DNA of 33,832 nt from Pseudomonadota bacterium (GCA_023424215.1 JAFAEC010000026.1:1-33832), one strand, 5' to 3'; positions 8,901 to 16,639 are shown, counted from the stretch's first letter. Program-made: numbers and translations. The notes: a model not told the origin generated them from the sequence alone.

Positions 8901-9174
8901 AGACGCTGGATCGGCCATCGCGGCTGGTGGAGTTGATCCGCTCGACGCCCTGGATGCCGGCGATCTGCTGTTCGATCGGTTCGGTGATCCGACTCTCGAT
9001 CACCTCGGCCGACGCTCCGGCGTAGCTGGTGTTGACCGAGACGATCGGCGGATCGACGTCGGGCAGCTCGCGAACCGGCAGGAAGAAGAAGCTGGCCGCG
9101 CCGATGACGCAGAGCACGATGGCCGCCACCGCCGCAAAGACGGGGCGCCGGACCGCAACGTCGGAGAGCATCAT
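5938..9174 (-). CDS. RND multidrug efflux permease (AcrB/HAE1-like)
   Basis: A 1078-residue inner-membrane RND pump. The N-terminal TM1 (about residues 12-30) is followed by 'FLPVRELPDVDPPIVSVNT', typical of HAE1 pumps. The paired aspartates required for proton relay are at residues 433-434 in 'GLVVDDAIVVTEN' of TM4. Two large periplasmic loops and twelve TM segments are expected, and the length is standard. Residues 248-282 form an unusual Ser/Gly/Ala-rich insertion in the first periplasmic loop. Its ATG overlaps the stop of the adaptor gene by 4 nt (ATGA), so the two are translationally coupled. No outer-membrane channel gene or local TetR regulator accompanies the pair; an unlinked TolC-like protein is presumably used. 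Substrates are unknown. Confidence 0.95.
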   Translation of the reverse strand: MMLSDVAVRRPVFAAVAAIVLCVIGAASFFFLPVRELPDVDPPIVSVNTSYAGASAEVIESRITEPIEQQIAGIQGVERINSTSRDGRSSVSVEFSLDRDIDDAANDVRDRVSRVVGNLPNQADPPEVRKADSDAQPIMILFLRATNMNRLELTDYADRYLLDRLATVPGVAAVNIYGEQRYAMRIWLDAAAMAARGITVTDVENALTTQNVELPAGALESGQKNYTVRVARTYANAADFRQLPIGARGLSTSTTGASPSAAGAGSTGGLPSGASGAILGQTGYVTRLGDIARVEEAPQEDRRLFRGNGLDQIGLAITRQAQSNDLAISAGVRDMIEEVRPSLPEGVELVVGSDNSVFTSHAIDEVWITIGIAMVLVALVNFIFLGTLRAALIPSIVAPICLLSTFIVLAPLGFSLNLLTLLALVLAIGLVVDDAIVVTENIQRRLDHGEPPLVAAERGARQVFFAVVATTIVLLSVFAPLLFLPGYVGRLFVELAAAIAAAVAFSAFLALTLSPMLASKILRPATSGGWVARRVDWAMDQLKASYGASLEALLGRRAAVAGVAGVVVLIGAGAAVMFLNLPETLVPDEDRGRVVVRVQGPEGAGFDYTRGIMLGLEPTLAEYVASGEAETYLVSAPGFGGGSFNSGNAVLTLSDWSERDRSADEIAQELNGKLRDQTGAQVNASTPGAFQRGGGNSNSIEMVVTGAEYEDIYQWLQPVLAASLENPGFSRPRLNYEPNAPRLLVDVDPEKAAALGVSSQSIGRTLETMFGSRRATTYLKGGQEYDVILQTERDNRRSVGDLEALYVNTGSGALVPLSSVVTTETSGDTPERRRLDRQRAITLSADLNPGTTLVDATEFLNAVAAEQPQGVVTTQWGGAARDQQEAGGAVAWAFALALLLVFLVLAAQFESWITPAVIMLTVPLAAAGGLFGLVMAGSSLNIYSQIGLIILIGVAAKNGILIVEFANQLRDQGRSIREAIIESSTLRLRPIIMTSIATAFGALPLVLWQGAGAGSRQTIGVVIFAGAMFATLLTLFVVPVIYGVLARFTKSPEYTARKIEEWEAKELTANDPVPAAAE

Positions 9175-10289
9175 CGAGCCGCGCCCTTTTCAGCCGCGTT
9201 CCGCGGCCCGACGCCGGCGACGCGGATCGGCGCGCCCGGCTGGATGCGGTTCAGACCCGAACCGACGACGCGGTCTCCAGCGTTCAGGCCCGACACGATC
9301 TCGACGAAGCCGCCTTCCACGGCCCCGGTCTCGACCTCAACGCGCTGGGCCGTGGTCCCGCGTTCGCCCGGGGCGATGCGGTACACGAACGCCCCCTCGC
9401 CCTCGTACTGCACGGCCGACTCGGGCACGGCCGGAGCCGTCCGCTGACCCTGGGCCACCGTGACCCGCACCGCCATGCCCGGACGGATGCGCCAGCCGGG
9501 ATTGGGGATCTCCGCCCGGGCGGTGACCGCCCGCGTCTGTTCGTTCACCCGTGTGTCGATCAGGGCGATCCGCCCCGAGAACGTCTCGTCGCCATAGGCG
9601 TCGACGGTCGCCGAGATCGGCTGGCCCGTCCGGAGCACCCCGAGGTAGCGTTCCGGGATCGGGAAATCGACGCGGACCACGTCGATGTCGTCCAGGGTGG
9701 CGATGACTGCGCCCGGATTCACGAGGGTGCCGGGGGTGACCGTGCTGAGCCCGAGAACGCCGGAGAACGGCGCCCGGATGACGCGGTCGCCCTGTCGCGC
9801 CTGCGCCGCGGTCAGCGCGGCCTGGGCGGTTTCCAGCTGGGTCTCGTACTGCTCGATCATCATGGGCGACGCGAAGCCACGTTCCCCGAGCTCGCGATAG
9901 CGTTCGTACATCGACCGGGCCTGGACCACCCGCGCCCGCGCCTCGCCGACTCCGGCGTCCTCCTCTCGCGCCTGCAGCTGCACCAGCGGCGCGCCGGCGG
10001 CGACCCGCTGGCCGTCATTGAACAGCACGCGGGTGATCAGTTCGCTCGTCGACGAGGTGATGTTCACTGAGCGCCTGCCCCGGGCCACGCCGAGCACGCG
10101 AATCTGGTCGCTGAAGGGACGGGGCGTGGCGATGGCCTGCGACACCTGCTGTCCGCCGCCGCGTCCGCCGGGACCGCCGCGACCGCCGCCCGCTTCCTCG
10201 CCCGCGAAGGCGAGGCGGAGAACCACCGCCACGACCATCAGGCCGAGCAGCACGCCGGCCGCGACGAGGAGGAAATGGCGTCTGATCAC
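9171..10289 (-). CDS. RND efflux periplasmic adaptor (membrane fusion protein)
   Basis: A 372-residue HlyD/AcrA-type adaptor. Residues about 7-27 are a membrane anchor or signal sequence, followed by a Gly/Arg-rich linker (about 32-47). Then come the first lipoyl half-motif, an alpha-helical hairpin (about 115-165), the second lipoyl half ('DRVIRAPFSGVLGLSTVTPG'), a beta-barrel domain and a membrane-proximal domain ending in 'LNAGDRVVGSGLNRIQPGAPI'. It bridges the RND permease and an outer-membrane channel. The start is GTG with GGAG upstream; it is the first gene of the two-gene operon. No regulator gene lies upstream, and the 146-bp gap to the next gene shows no convincing operator. Confidence 0.93.
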   Translation of the reverse strand: MIRRHFLLVAAGVLLGLMVVAVVLRLAFAGEEAGGGRGGPGGRGGGQQVSQAIATPRPFSDQIRVLGVARGRRSVNITSSTSELITRVLFNDGQRVAAGAPLVQLQAREEDAGVGEARARVVQARSMYERYRELGERGFASPMMIEQYETQLETAQAALTAAQARQGDRVIRAPFSGVLGLSTVTPGTLVNPGAVIATLDDIDVVRVDFPIPERYLGVLRTGQPISATVDAYGDETFSGRIALIDTRVNEQTRAVTARAEIPNPGWRIRPGMAVRVTVAQGQRTAPAVPESAVQYEGEGAFVYRIAPGERGTTAQRVEVETGAVEGGFVEIVSGLNAGDRVVGSGLNRIQPGAPIRVAGVGPRNAAEKGAAR

Positions 10290-10435
10290 GCGGGAGGCAC
10301 TCCGGAATGGGAAGGCGCCGGCTTAGCGACTTCCGGCGGCGGCGCAATTCAAGTTGATGTAACGGAGGCGGTTTCGGTTTCCGTCGCAGACCGGACCCCG
10401 TCTACGTTCGCGCGCGGCTTCCGGATCATCCGGCC

Positions 10436-11215
10436 TCAGAAGCGTCGCCAGAGGGCGATCACCGGCCCCGCCGAGCGTGGGGTCTCGCGTCCGGACACGG
10501 CCTCGCGCCACCCCGCCTGCACGCTCCAGGGGCCGAAGCGTCGCACCACCGAGGCCTCGAGCGACAACCAGCGCGGTCCGTCCTCTTCGGCCTCGCCGGC
10601 GTAGCCCTGGCCCAGAACCATCCAGTCGTCGCCGAAATGGGCGCCCAGCGTGGCGTCCACCCGCGTCTCGTCCGGCAGGCCCTCGCGCATCCGTCGGGCC
10701 GCCTGCACCTCGGCGAATCCGCCTGTGAAGGCGCCGATTCGTCCTCCCGGCGCGCCGAACGAACGGCCGATGGAGGCCCGGACCTCCCAGTCTCGATCAC
10801 CCTCGCCGGGCGCCGCATATCCGGCGTTCCGGCCCTCGCCGCCATCGGCGACGCCGCCGTACAGCGAGACCGTCGTCCGCTCGTCGCTCCACACCTGCCA
10901 GCTCAGCCCCAGCTCGAGCGGCCCGCGCCCCTCGTAGTCGACGAAGGCGTCCTCGCCGGCCTGCCAGTCGCCCTTGAGGACCAGCGTCGCCCAATCGGTC
11001 AGACCGTATTCGACGAAGGCCCCGAGGATCCGCTCGCGGCGCTCGGCCGGCAGGGGCGCGAGATCTCCCGACGGGTCGAAGCCTTGCTCGGCGCGCATGT
11101 CCTCGAACTTGAGGATCACCTGGCCGCGGCCTTTCCCCTGGGGCCACGCGCCGGCTTCAGCCGCCGTCGCCATGGCGGCAGCGAGGGCCAGCCCCAGCCC
11201 CCCGGCCGTCTTCAC
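10436..11215 (-). CDS. Predicted secreted/outer-membrane beta-barrel protein, unknown function
   Basis: A 259-residue protein that I do not recognise by family. It begins with a clear signal peptide (basic 'MKTAGG', then a hydrophobic Leu/Ala run, likely cleavage after an AxA-type site near residue 22). The remainder alternates polar and hydrophobic residues in short strands rich in Gly, Trp and Tyr, and it ends in Phe ('LWRRF'), the C-terminal aromatic typical of outer-membrane barrels. I infer a small beta-barrel in the outer membrane. The GTG start overlaps the stop of the upstream aldolase-like gene (GTGA, 4 nt), so the two are co-transcribed and probably translationally coupled. The frame is open further upstream inside the aldolase gene, but the signal peptide fixes the start. 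Confidence 0.7.
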   Translation of the reverse strand: MKTAGGLGLALAAAMATAAEAGAWPQGKGRGQVILKFEDMRAEQGFDPSGDLAPLPAERRERILGAFVEYGLTDWATLVLKGDWQAGEDAFVDYEGRGPLELGLSWQVWSDERTTVSLYGGVADGGEGRNAGYAAPGEGDRDWEVRASIGRSFGAPGGRIGAFTGGFAEVQAARRMREGLPDETRVDATLGAHFGDDWMVLGQGYAGEAEEDGPRWLSLEASVVRRFGPWSVQAGWREAVSGRETPRSAGPVIALWRRF

Positions 11216-11976
11216 ACGTCGTAGCCCGGCGACTTGCGGTCCAGCATCCGCAGCGCGCCCGGCCAGGCCAGCGCCGAGACGAAGCCGATCCCTCCGCCCT
11301 GCTGTCGCGTCTCTTCCTGGGCGGCGTCGGGGGCGAAAAGCACGTGCTCGCGGCCGCCGGACAGGGCCGCCACCTGCTGGGCGCAAGCGCGTTCGAGGAA
11401 GAACATCGCCACCCAGGCCTGGGCCGCCGTCTGGCCAACCGCGAGCGTGCCGTGATTGCGCAACAGCATCAGCGGCTTGTCGCCCAGGTCCGCCACCAGT
11501 CGCTCGCGCTCTTCGTGATTCAGGGCGAGGCCCTCGTAGCCGTGATAGGCGACCTGATGCTGCAACAGGCAGGCGTTCTGCCCGATCGGCAGCAGCCCTT
11601 CCTTCTGCGCCGCGACCCCGACCCCGGCCACCGTGTGCAGGTGGATCACGAAATGGGCGTCCTCGCGCGCGCCGTGGATCGCGGAGTGGATCGTGAAGCC
11701 GGCCGGATTGATGAAGCTAGTGGTGTCCTGGACGATGTTGCCGTCGAGGTCGACCTTCACCAGGGACGACGCGGTGATCTCTTCGAAATAGTAGCCATAG
11801 GGATTGATCAGGAAGTGCTTTTCAGCCCCCGGCACGCGCGCGGAGATGTGGGTGAAGATCATGTCGTCCCAGCCGTGCAGCGCCACCAGCCGGTAAAGCG
11901 CCGCCAGCTCCACCCGCGCGTTCCACTCGGCCTCCGACACCTTCGACCTGAGGGAGGTGATCGCGCCGTCCGCCAT
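11212..11976 (-). CDS. Class II aldolase/adducin family protein
   Basis: A 254-residue protein of the class II aldolase/adducin N-terminal fold (the group that includes L-fuculose-phosphate aldolase). Seen: 'DDMIFTHISARVPG' near the N-terminus, the metal-binding His pair in 'FVIHLHTVAGV', and a third His in 'MLLRNHGTLAVG'; these three are the usual zinc ligands. Many bacterial members of this subgroup are annotated only as 'class II aldolase/adducin' and have no known substrate. The ATG at 11976 has AAGGAG upstream; the open frame begins 57 nt earlier, without a ribosome site. It overlaps the downstream secreted-protein gene by 4 nt. Confidence 0.88.
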   Translation of the reverse strand: MADGAITSLRSKVSEAEWNARVELAALYRLVALHGWDDMIFTHISARVPGAEKHFLINPYGYYFEEITASSLVKVDLDGNIVQDTTSFINPAGFTIHSAIHGAREDAHFVIHLHTVAGVGVAAQKEGLLPIGQNACLLQHQVAYHGYEGLALNHEERERLVADLGDKPLMLLRNHGTLAVGQTAAQAWVAMFFLERACAQQVAALSGGREHVLFAPDAAQEETRQQGGGIGFVSALAWPGALRMLDRKSPGYDV

Positions 11977-12046
11977 CGCCGGGTGCTCCTTATGTTCCGG
12001 CGGCACGCTCGCGCCGTCGGCCCTCCGCGTCAAGATTCAGGTTCGG

Positions 12047-12061
12047 TTAACCCTGCTTTAG
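12047..12061. promoter_or_regulatory. CtrA-like motif upstream of DUF2336 gene
   Basis: TTAA-N7-TTAG, one mismatch from the Caulobacterales CtrA recognition sequence TTAA-N7-TTAA. It begins 70 nt before the GTG start of the DUF2336 gene at 12117 and 71 nt before the divergent aldolase-like gene. Regulation by CtrA is inferred from the motif and presumed taxonomy. Confidence 0.45.
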
Positions 12062-12116
12062 GGACCCACGGCTACGGTGGCCGCCGCCGCATCGAGACGG
12101 CGCGCCGGAGACGTCC

Positions 12117-13250
12117 GTGACGGTCCTCGTCCAGCTTCCGCTTTCGACCCGCAGCGCCCCGCCGCCCGGCGAGTTGCTCTCGCTGGCGCGCAACCCCAGC
12201 CCCGACGCCCGTCAAAGGCTCCTGCTGGGCGTGATGGCCCTGTGCGACGCGAGCCCGCCGGCGGGCGAACTGTCGCCGGTCCTCGGCGAAATCTTCCTCA
12301 CCCTGGCGAAGCGGGCGGAGCGCGAGGTGCGTCGCGCCCTGGCCGAGCGGCTCGCCGGAGTCGACTGGGCGCCTTCGGCGCTGGTGAATGTCCTGGCGCT
12401 CGACGAGATCGACATCGCCCGGCCGATCCTGCTCTCCAGCCCTGTCCTTCAGGACGACGACCTGCTGCGCGTCCTCATCGAAGCGTCTCTGGAGCACCAG
12501 ATCGCCGTCGCGCGCCGTCCGCGGATCAGCGGCCGGGTCGTCGACGCGGTCCTCGAGCGCGGCGAACCCGCCGTTCTGACGGCGCTGGCCACCAATCGCA
12601 CGGCGGAAGTCAGCGCCGACGCGCTGCGCCGGCTGGTCGAGCACTCGCGACGGATCGCCGCCCTGCGCGGCCCGCTCACCCGCCACCCCCGGCTGACCCA
12701 GGCCCTGGCGCGCGAGATGTACCAGTGGCTGGGCGAGGCCTTGCGCCAGTCGATCAGCGCGCGCTTCGAAGTCGATGAACCCCGCCTCGCGGCCGCGGTC
12801 TATGACGCCGTGGAAGGCGTGCTCCGGCCAGCCTCCGGGCCGCCCGCCGAGACGCCCGAGCGCGAGGAGATGGAGCGTCGCCTCGCCGGCAAACTGCACG
12901 CCGCGGGCCAGCTGCGCGCCGGCGTGCTGGTGCGCGCCGCCCGTGAGAAGCGGATGAGCCTGTTCGTCCAGGGACTGGCGATGCTGGGCGGATTTACACC
13001 CGCCCAGGTCCGGACCGCCCTCGCCGCCCCGACGCCGGAGGCCCTCTACTACGCGTGCGCGACCGTCGGCATCGACCGGGCCGTCTACCCGAGCCTCCTC
13101 GCGGCGCTCCGGGCCATGAACCAGGGCCTGCCCGGCGACCAGGGTCCGGCCGTCTGGCTGAGAGGGACCCTGTCCCCTGCCTCCGCCGCCCGCGCTTTCC
13201 GCGCATTGGTGGAGACCGACCGCGCCGTCCCGGACCGCATGGCGGTTTGA
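12117..13250 (+). CDS. DUF2336 domain protein (first of two)
   Basis: A 377-residue soluble, almost wholly helical protein of the DUF2336 family (PF10098), common in Caulobacterales and Rhizobiales and without a known biochemical role. Visible are repeated two-helix, HEAT-like segments: 'REVRRALAERLAGV', 'DEIDIARPILLSSPVLQDDDLL', 'HQIAVARRPRISGRVVDAVLERG', then 'VLTALATNRTAEVSADALRRLV'. Such repeats usually serve protein-protein contacts. The start is GTG with CCGGAGA upstream. NAD kinase follows 31 nt downstream on the same strand and may be co-transcribed. A paralogue of nearly equal length lies at 14667-15806 on the opposite strand. Confidence 0.88.
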   Translation: MTVLVQLPLSTRSAPPPGELLSLARNPSPDARQRLLLGVMALCDASPPAGELSPVLGEIFLTLAKRAEREVRRALAERLAGVDWAPSALVNVLALDEIDIARPILLSSPVLQDDDLLRVLIEASLEHQIAVARRPRISGRVVDAVLERGEPAVLTALATNRTAEVSADALRRLVEHSRRIAALRGPLTRHPRLTQALAREMYQWLGEALRQSISARFEVDEPRLAAAVYDAVEGVLRPASGPPAETPEREEMERRLAGKLHAAGQLRAGVLVRAAREKRMSLFVQGLAMLGGFTPAQVRTALAAPTPEALYYACATVGIDRAVYPSLLAALRAMNQGLPGDQGPAVWLRGTLSPASAARAFRALVETDRAVPDRMAV

Positions 13251-13281
13251 CTTCGCCGCCTGGCTCGGCTTGCGTGCGCCC

Positions 13282-14064
13282 GTGACCTCGCCTGGCCCCT
13301 CCCGTCCCCGCATAGCCTTCGCCGCCTCGGATCGTCCCGAAGCCCAGACGGCTTGCGCCCGGCTGGCGGCCCGCTACGGCTCGGCGAGTCAGGAGACCGC
13401 GGACGTCATCGTCGCCTTGGGCGGCGACGGCTTCATGCTCGAGACCCTGCACACGGTGATGGATCGCGGCACACCGGTGTTCGGCATGAACCGCGGCTCG
13501 GTCGGCTTCCTGATGAACGACTACAGCGAGGACGACCTGCCGGAACGCATCGCCGGCGCCGGACGGACCGTGATCCATCCGCTGCAGATGGACGCCTGGA
13601 CCGAGAGCGGCCAGGTCCACAGCGGTCTGGCCATCAACGAGGTCTCGCTGCTCCGCCAGACCCGACAGAGCGCCAAGCTGCGCATCAGCGTCGACGACCG
13701 GATCCGACTGGAGGAACTGGCGTGCGACGGCTGCCTGGTCGCCACGGCGGCGGGCTCGACGGCCTACAACCTTTCGGCCCACGGCCCCATCATCCCGCTG
13801 GACTCCCAGGTGCTGGCCCTGACTCCCATCAGCGCCTTCCGGCCGCGGCGCTGGCGGGGAGCCCTGCTGTCCCACCAGGCCCGGGTCCGCTTCGAGGTGC
13901 TGGAGCCGGACAAGCGCCCCGTCAGCGCCACCGCCGACAGCTTCGAGGTCCGTCGCGTGACCCGTGTCGACGTGCACGAGCGCCGCGACATCGCGCTGAC
14001 CATGCTGTTCGACGCGGACCGGTCGTTCGAGGAGCGCGTGCTCGCGGAGCAGTTCGCCGCCTGA
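13282..14064 (+). CDS. nadK: NAD kinase
   Basis: A 260-residue NAD kinase, which phosphorylates NAD+ at the 2' hydroxyl to give NADP+. The catalytic GGDG motif is at residues 47-50 ('ALGGDGFML'), the NE/D motif is in 'AINEVSLLRQ' (118-127), and the glycine-rich 'GSTAYNLSAHGPI' segment (158-170) completes the site. The length fits the short alphaproteobacterial form. The open frame allows a TTG start 12 nt earlier; I chose GTG at 13282 because the protein then begins 'MTSPGPSRPRIAF', although neither start has a strong ribosome site. The gene lies between the DUF2336 gene and an Hpt gene on the same strand. Confidence 0.95.
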   Translation: MTSPGPSRPRIAFAASDRPEAQTACARLAARYGSASQETADVIVALGGDGFMLETLHTVMDRGTPVFGMNRGSVGFLMNDYSEDDLPERIAGAGRTVIHPLQMDAWTESGQVHSGLAINEVSLLRQTRQSAKLRISVDDRIRLEELACDGCLVATAAGSTAYNLSAHGPIIPLDSQVLALTPISAFRPRRWRGALLSHQARVRFEVLEPDKRPVSATADSFEVRRVTRVDVHERRDIALTMLFDADRSFEERVLAEQFAA

Positions 14065-14129
14065 CCGCATGCACGGGTTCTTAAGGTCGCCCGTGCGATC
14101 CTCGGCCGGTTCAGTTTCGGGAGCGCGCC

Positions 14130-14606
14130 GTGAGCAACTCGGCCCAGGTCATTCGTCCGCCCAACACCCTTCGGCTGAAGGTCGGCGGCGGCTTCGGCGG
14201 GATCGACGCCAGCGCCATCGCCAAGGCCGAAGAGGCCCTCAAGGCGATGTCGGCCCAGTTCGGCCAGTGGCTGCAGGACGAGATCGTCAAGCTCGACAAG
14301 GCCCAGGCGGACATCCGCAGCCAGGGCTACAACGCCCAGACGGCGGAGGCTCTCTACTTCCGGGCCCACGACCTGAAGGGCCTCGGCACGACCTACCAGT
14401 ACCCGCTGGTGACCCGCCTCGCCGGCTCCCTTTGCAAGATGATGGACGAGCCGGGCAAGCGCATGGCCGCGCCCCTGGTGCTGATCGACGCCCACGTCGA
14501 CGCCATCAAGGCGGTGGTTCGCGATGAGATCCAGACGGACGACCACCCGACCGGCAAGGCGCTGGCCGAAACCCTCGAAGCCCGGGTCGCCGAACACCTC
14601 GGCTGA
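14130..14606 (+). CDS. Hpt-domain histidine phosphotransfer protein
   Basis: A 158-residue protein built around a histidine-containing phosphotransfer domain. The phospho-accepting histidine is His80 in 'FRAHDLKGLGTTYQYP', which matches the H-x-x-K-G signature of Hpt domains; the flanking segments are helical, as required for the four-helix bundle. About 30 N-terminal residues are an extension rich in Gly and Pro. No receiver or kinase domain is attached, so it should relay phosphate between unlinked two-component proteins. It starts with GTG preceded by GGGAG. A GC-rich hairpin follows the stop. Confidence 0.9.
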   Translation: MSNSAQVIRPPNTLRLKVGGGFGGIDASAIAKAEEALKAMSAQFGQWLQDEIVKLDKAQADIRSQGYNAQTAEALYFRAHDLKGLGTTYQYPLVTRLAGSLCKMMDEPGKRMAAPLVLIDAHVDAIKAVVRDEIQTDDHPTGKALAETLEARVAEHLG

Positions 14607-14629
14607 CCGGAGACGCTCCGCAATCCTGC

Positions 14630-14654
14630 AACGCCCGCCCTCGCGGCGGGCGTT
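14630..14654. terminator. Hairpin between convergent genes, possible bidirectional terminator
   Basis: A perfect 10-bp stem, AACGCCCGCC with GGCGGGCGTT, around a 5-nt loop. It lies 24 nt after the Hpt stop and 13 nt beyond the stop of the convergent DUF2336 gene. There is no U-tract on the plus side, so efficiency as an intrinsic terminator is uncertain. Confidence 0.5.
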
Positions 14655-14666
14655 CGCGTATCCGGC

Positions 14667-15806
14667 TCAGGCCGCGGCGCCGACCTGATCCCGCTCGCCG
14701 GGATGACGATCGAGGCGCTCCATCAGATAGGCCAGGTCGTCGCGTCCGACACTCGGCCGCTGGGTCAGGAACCGCTCCAGCATCTGCTGCCGGAAGGCGT
14801 CGGCGGAAGTGTCCACGCCCTCGCCCTGCAGGGCCCGCCAGGTGTCGACCCCGGCGCGGAAGGCCTGGAACAGTCGCGGCGGCAGGCCGGCCCGGTCGTA
14901 GATGGCCTTCAGCCCCAGCGGCCCGGCGTCATGGATCATCAGCCAGGCGCGCTGGTGGGGCGTGCCGGCGAGTTCGGCGAGGCCGTGCTCCAGCAGAGCC
15001 ATCTGTCCACGAGCGAGCGCCCGCAGGAGCAGCGACGCCGTGAGCGCCTTGCGCGCGTTCAGGCTGGCTACGAACTCGCCCAGGTCGGCATGAGCCGAGG
15101 CCTCGTCCACGAGATCCACCGTAGCGCGCTCGCGCGCGAAGGCAGCCAGCCGGATTGCGGTCTCCGGCGCCACCGCATGCCGGGTGACGAGATGTTCCCG
15201 CACCGCATCGGACGCCAGCTCGATCAGCCGCTCCGTGACCTTGAGGGGAAGCGCCTGGCGGTAGGCGAGCGCGGCGACGACCTGCGGCGACGAGCCGAAG
15301 CGGTCCAGGCAGATTTCCAGCGAGGCCTCGGCGATGTCCGCGTTGTCGTTCGCCGCGAGGGTCCGCACCGCCTGTTCGCAACCAACGGCGGCCACCGCCG
15401 CGGCCACGTCGCGGCCGACCCGCGGGCGTCCCGCGACCGCGTTCTGGCAAACCGCCGAGCCGGCATGGACGATCTCGATCAGATCCTCGTCCGAGAAGGC
15501 CGGCGAGAAGTTGATGATCGGCAGGGCCACGCTGTCCACGTCCGCCGCCAGCCGGCGGGCGACGTCGCGCGGCATCAGGTCGGAGGTCTTCAGCGTCACC
15601 GCCATGGCGCGCCGGACCAGCTCCGCGGCGTCCTCGGCCAGCATGCGCAGGATCTTGTGGGCGGCGGCCCGGCCGTCCTCGTCCAGCTCCGCCCGGTCCA
15701 TGCTTCGGCAGAGCTTGTGGGCCGCGGCAGCGCGCTCGTCGTCGTCCGCCGCCTTGATCAGCCTGCGGATGTCGAGTTCGGTCAGGCGGGCGCGATACGC
15801 GGTCAT
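14667..15806 (-). CDS. DUF2336 domain protein (second of two)
   Basis: A 379-residue DUF2336 (PF10098) protein, paralogous in architecture to the one at 12117-13250. Diagnostic segments are 'AAHKLCRSMDRAELDEDGR' near residues 28-47, 'LIINFSPAFSDEDLIEIVHAG'-type sequence around 95-115, and 'NAVAGRPRVGRDVAAAV' around 120-137; the rest is a run of alpha-helical pairs. No enzyme motif, signal peptide or membrane span is seen. Function unknown. The ATG at 15806 has only a weak ribosome site. The adjacent transglycosylase gene lies upstream on the same strand, 81 nt away if its frameshift is corrected. A CtrA-like motif occurs in that gap. Confidence 0.88.
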   Translation of the reverse strand: MTAYRARLTELDIRRLIKAADDDERAAAAHKLCRSMDRAELDEDGRAAAHKILRMLAEDAAELVRRAMAVTLKTSDLMPRDVARRLAADVDSVALPIINFSPAFSDEDLIEIVHAGSAVCQNAVAGRPRVGRDVAAAVAAVGCEQAVRTLAANDNADIAEASLEICLDRFGSSPQVVAALAYRQALPLKVTERLIELASDAVREHLVTRHAVAPETAIRLAAFARERATVDLVDEASAHADLGEFVASLNARKALTASLLLRALARGQMALLEHGLAELAGTPHQRAWLMIHDAGPLGLKAIYDRAGLPPRLFQAFRAGVDTWRALQGEGVDTSADAFRQQMLERFLTQRPSVGRDDLAYLMERLDRHPGERDQVGAAA

Positions 15807-15854
15807 GAAAAGGGCCCAGGCTCCAGCTTCGCGGCGAACATTGGCCCGTCATCG

Positions 15855-15869
15855 TTAACGGACGGTTCA
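15855..15869. promoter_or_regulatory. CtrA-like motif upstream of second DUF2336 gene
   Basis: TTAA-N7-TTCA, one mismatch from TTAA-N7-TTAA, beginning 49 nt upstream of the DUF2336 start at 15806. It is the second of three similar motifs in this cluster. Weak when taken alone. Confidence 0.35.
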
Positions 15870-15887
15870 CCATGCCCGGATTCGCGG

Positions 15888-16614
15888 TCAGGCCTCGCTG
15901 GTTTCGCCCGGTCCGAAGGCGCCGCCAAAGCCGGCCCTGTTTCCCTCGCCCTCCTGCCCCAGCAACAGCGCGAGCAGGCTCTGGTCCTGCCGCAGCCGAT
16001 CGAGGCGCGCCGCCCCCGGCCGAGTGCTGGAGATTGGCGTGGAGCTCGGCCACCGTCGCGGGCCGGCCGTCGCGATAGAAGATCGACCGGTTGGCGGAAG
16101 CCGCCTCCGGGAACAGCGCGGCGGCGCTGGACCCCGGCCGCCGGGCCATCGCCTCCATCAGTTGCGCGGCGCCGGCCGGACCGAGGAAATGCGCCGCGTA
16201 AAGGTCGCCGGCGCCGGGCTCGCGCCCCGTGCGACCGCGCAGATATGCGGCGTTCGACGCCGTGAGCTCGGCCGCCATGACCGAGGCCGCGCGCGGATCG
16301 AAGCGCAGGTCCAGCACCACGTTGCGGGCCGAGCCGCCGACCCGCCAGCGCCCGTCAGAGCCGCGATGGATCAGATCGGCGTACTGACCGTAGCCGTGCT
16401 TGGCGCCGTGGGCCTTCACCGTCGCCAGCCAGGTCTGCTCGATGAACTGGAACAGCCCTGCGGCCGACGAGGTCGGGGCGCGCGCGGACGGGTTCATCGC
16501 GCTTTCGCGACGGGCCGTGCGCACGAGGAAGTCGGCGTCCACCCCGGTGGCGCGTGACGCCTGCCGGATGGCCGCCTCAACCCCGTTCGACGATGGAATC
16601 GCCCCGATGGTCAT
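15888..16614 (-). pseudogene. Lytic transglycosylase (SLT domain) gene with a +1 frameshift
   Basis: The N-terminal 180-190 residues are a transglycosylase SLT domain: catalytic Glu in 'ARRESAMNPSARA', then 'SSAAGLFQFIEQTWL', and later 'NVVLDLRFDPRAASVMAAEL' and 'GDLYAAHFLGPAGAAQLM'. No signal peptide is seen, as in some flagellum- or pilus-associated hydrolases. After 'AELHANLQHSAG' the frame loses sense and stays open for about 320 codons through the next gene. If one base of a five-G run (16013-16017, C on the plus strand) is removed, the frame continues as '...ARLDRLRQDQSLLALLLGQ' and ends in 'GPGETSEA' with a TGA at 15888, giving a sensible 241-residue protein. It is either a sequencing error or a real mutation; the catalytic domain is intact in both cases. 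Confidence 0.8.
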
Positions 16615-16639
16615 AATCGTTAACGCTGGCGAACTCTGG

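Noticed and set aside
10359..10385. Semi-symmetric sequence upstream of the RND operon as a repressor site
   Set aside because: Only about five positions of each arm match, and no regulator gene is adjacent; it is too weak to call.
14929..15887. Apparent 320-residue C-terminal extension of the transglycosylase
   Set aside because: Out-of-frame reading of the DUF2336 gene after a frameshift; Arg/Gly/Pro-rich nonsense. The sensible end is at 15888.
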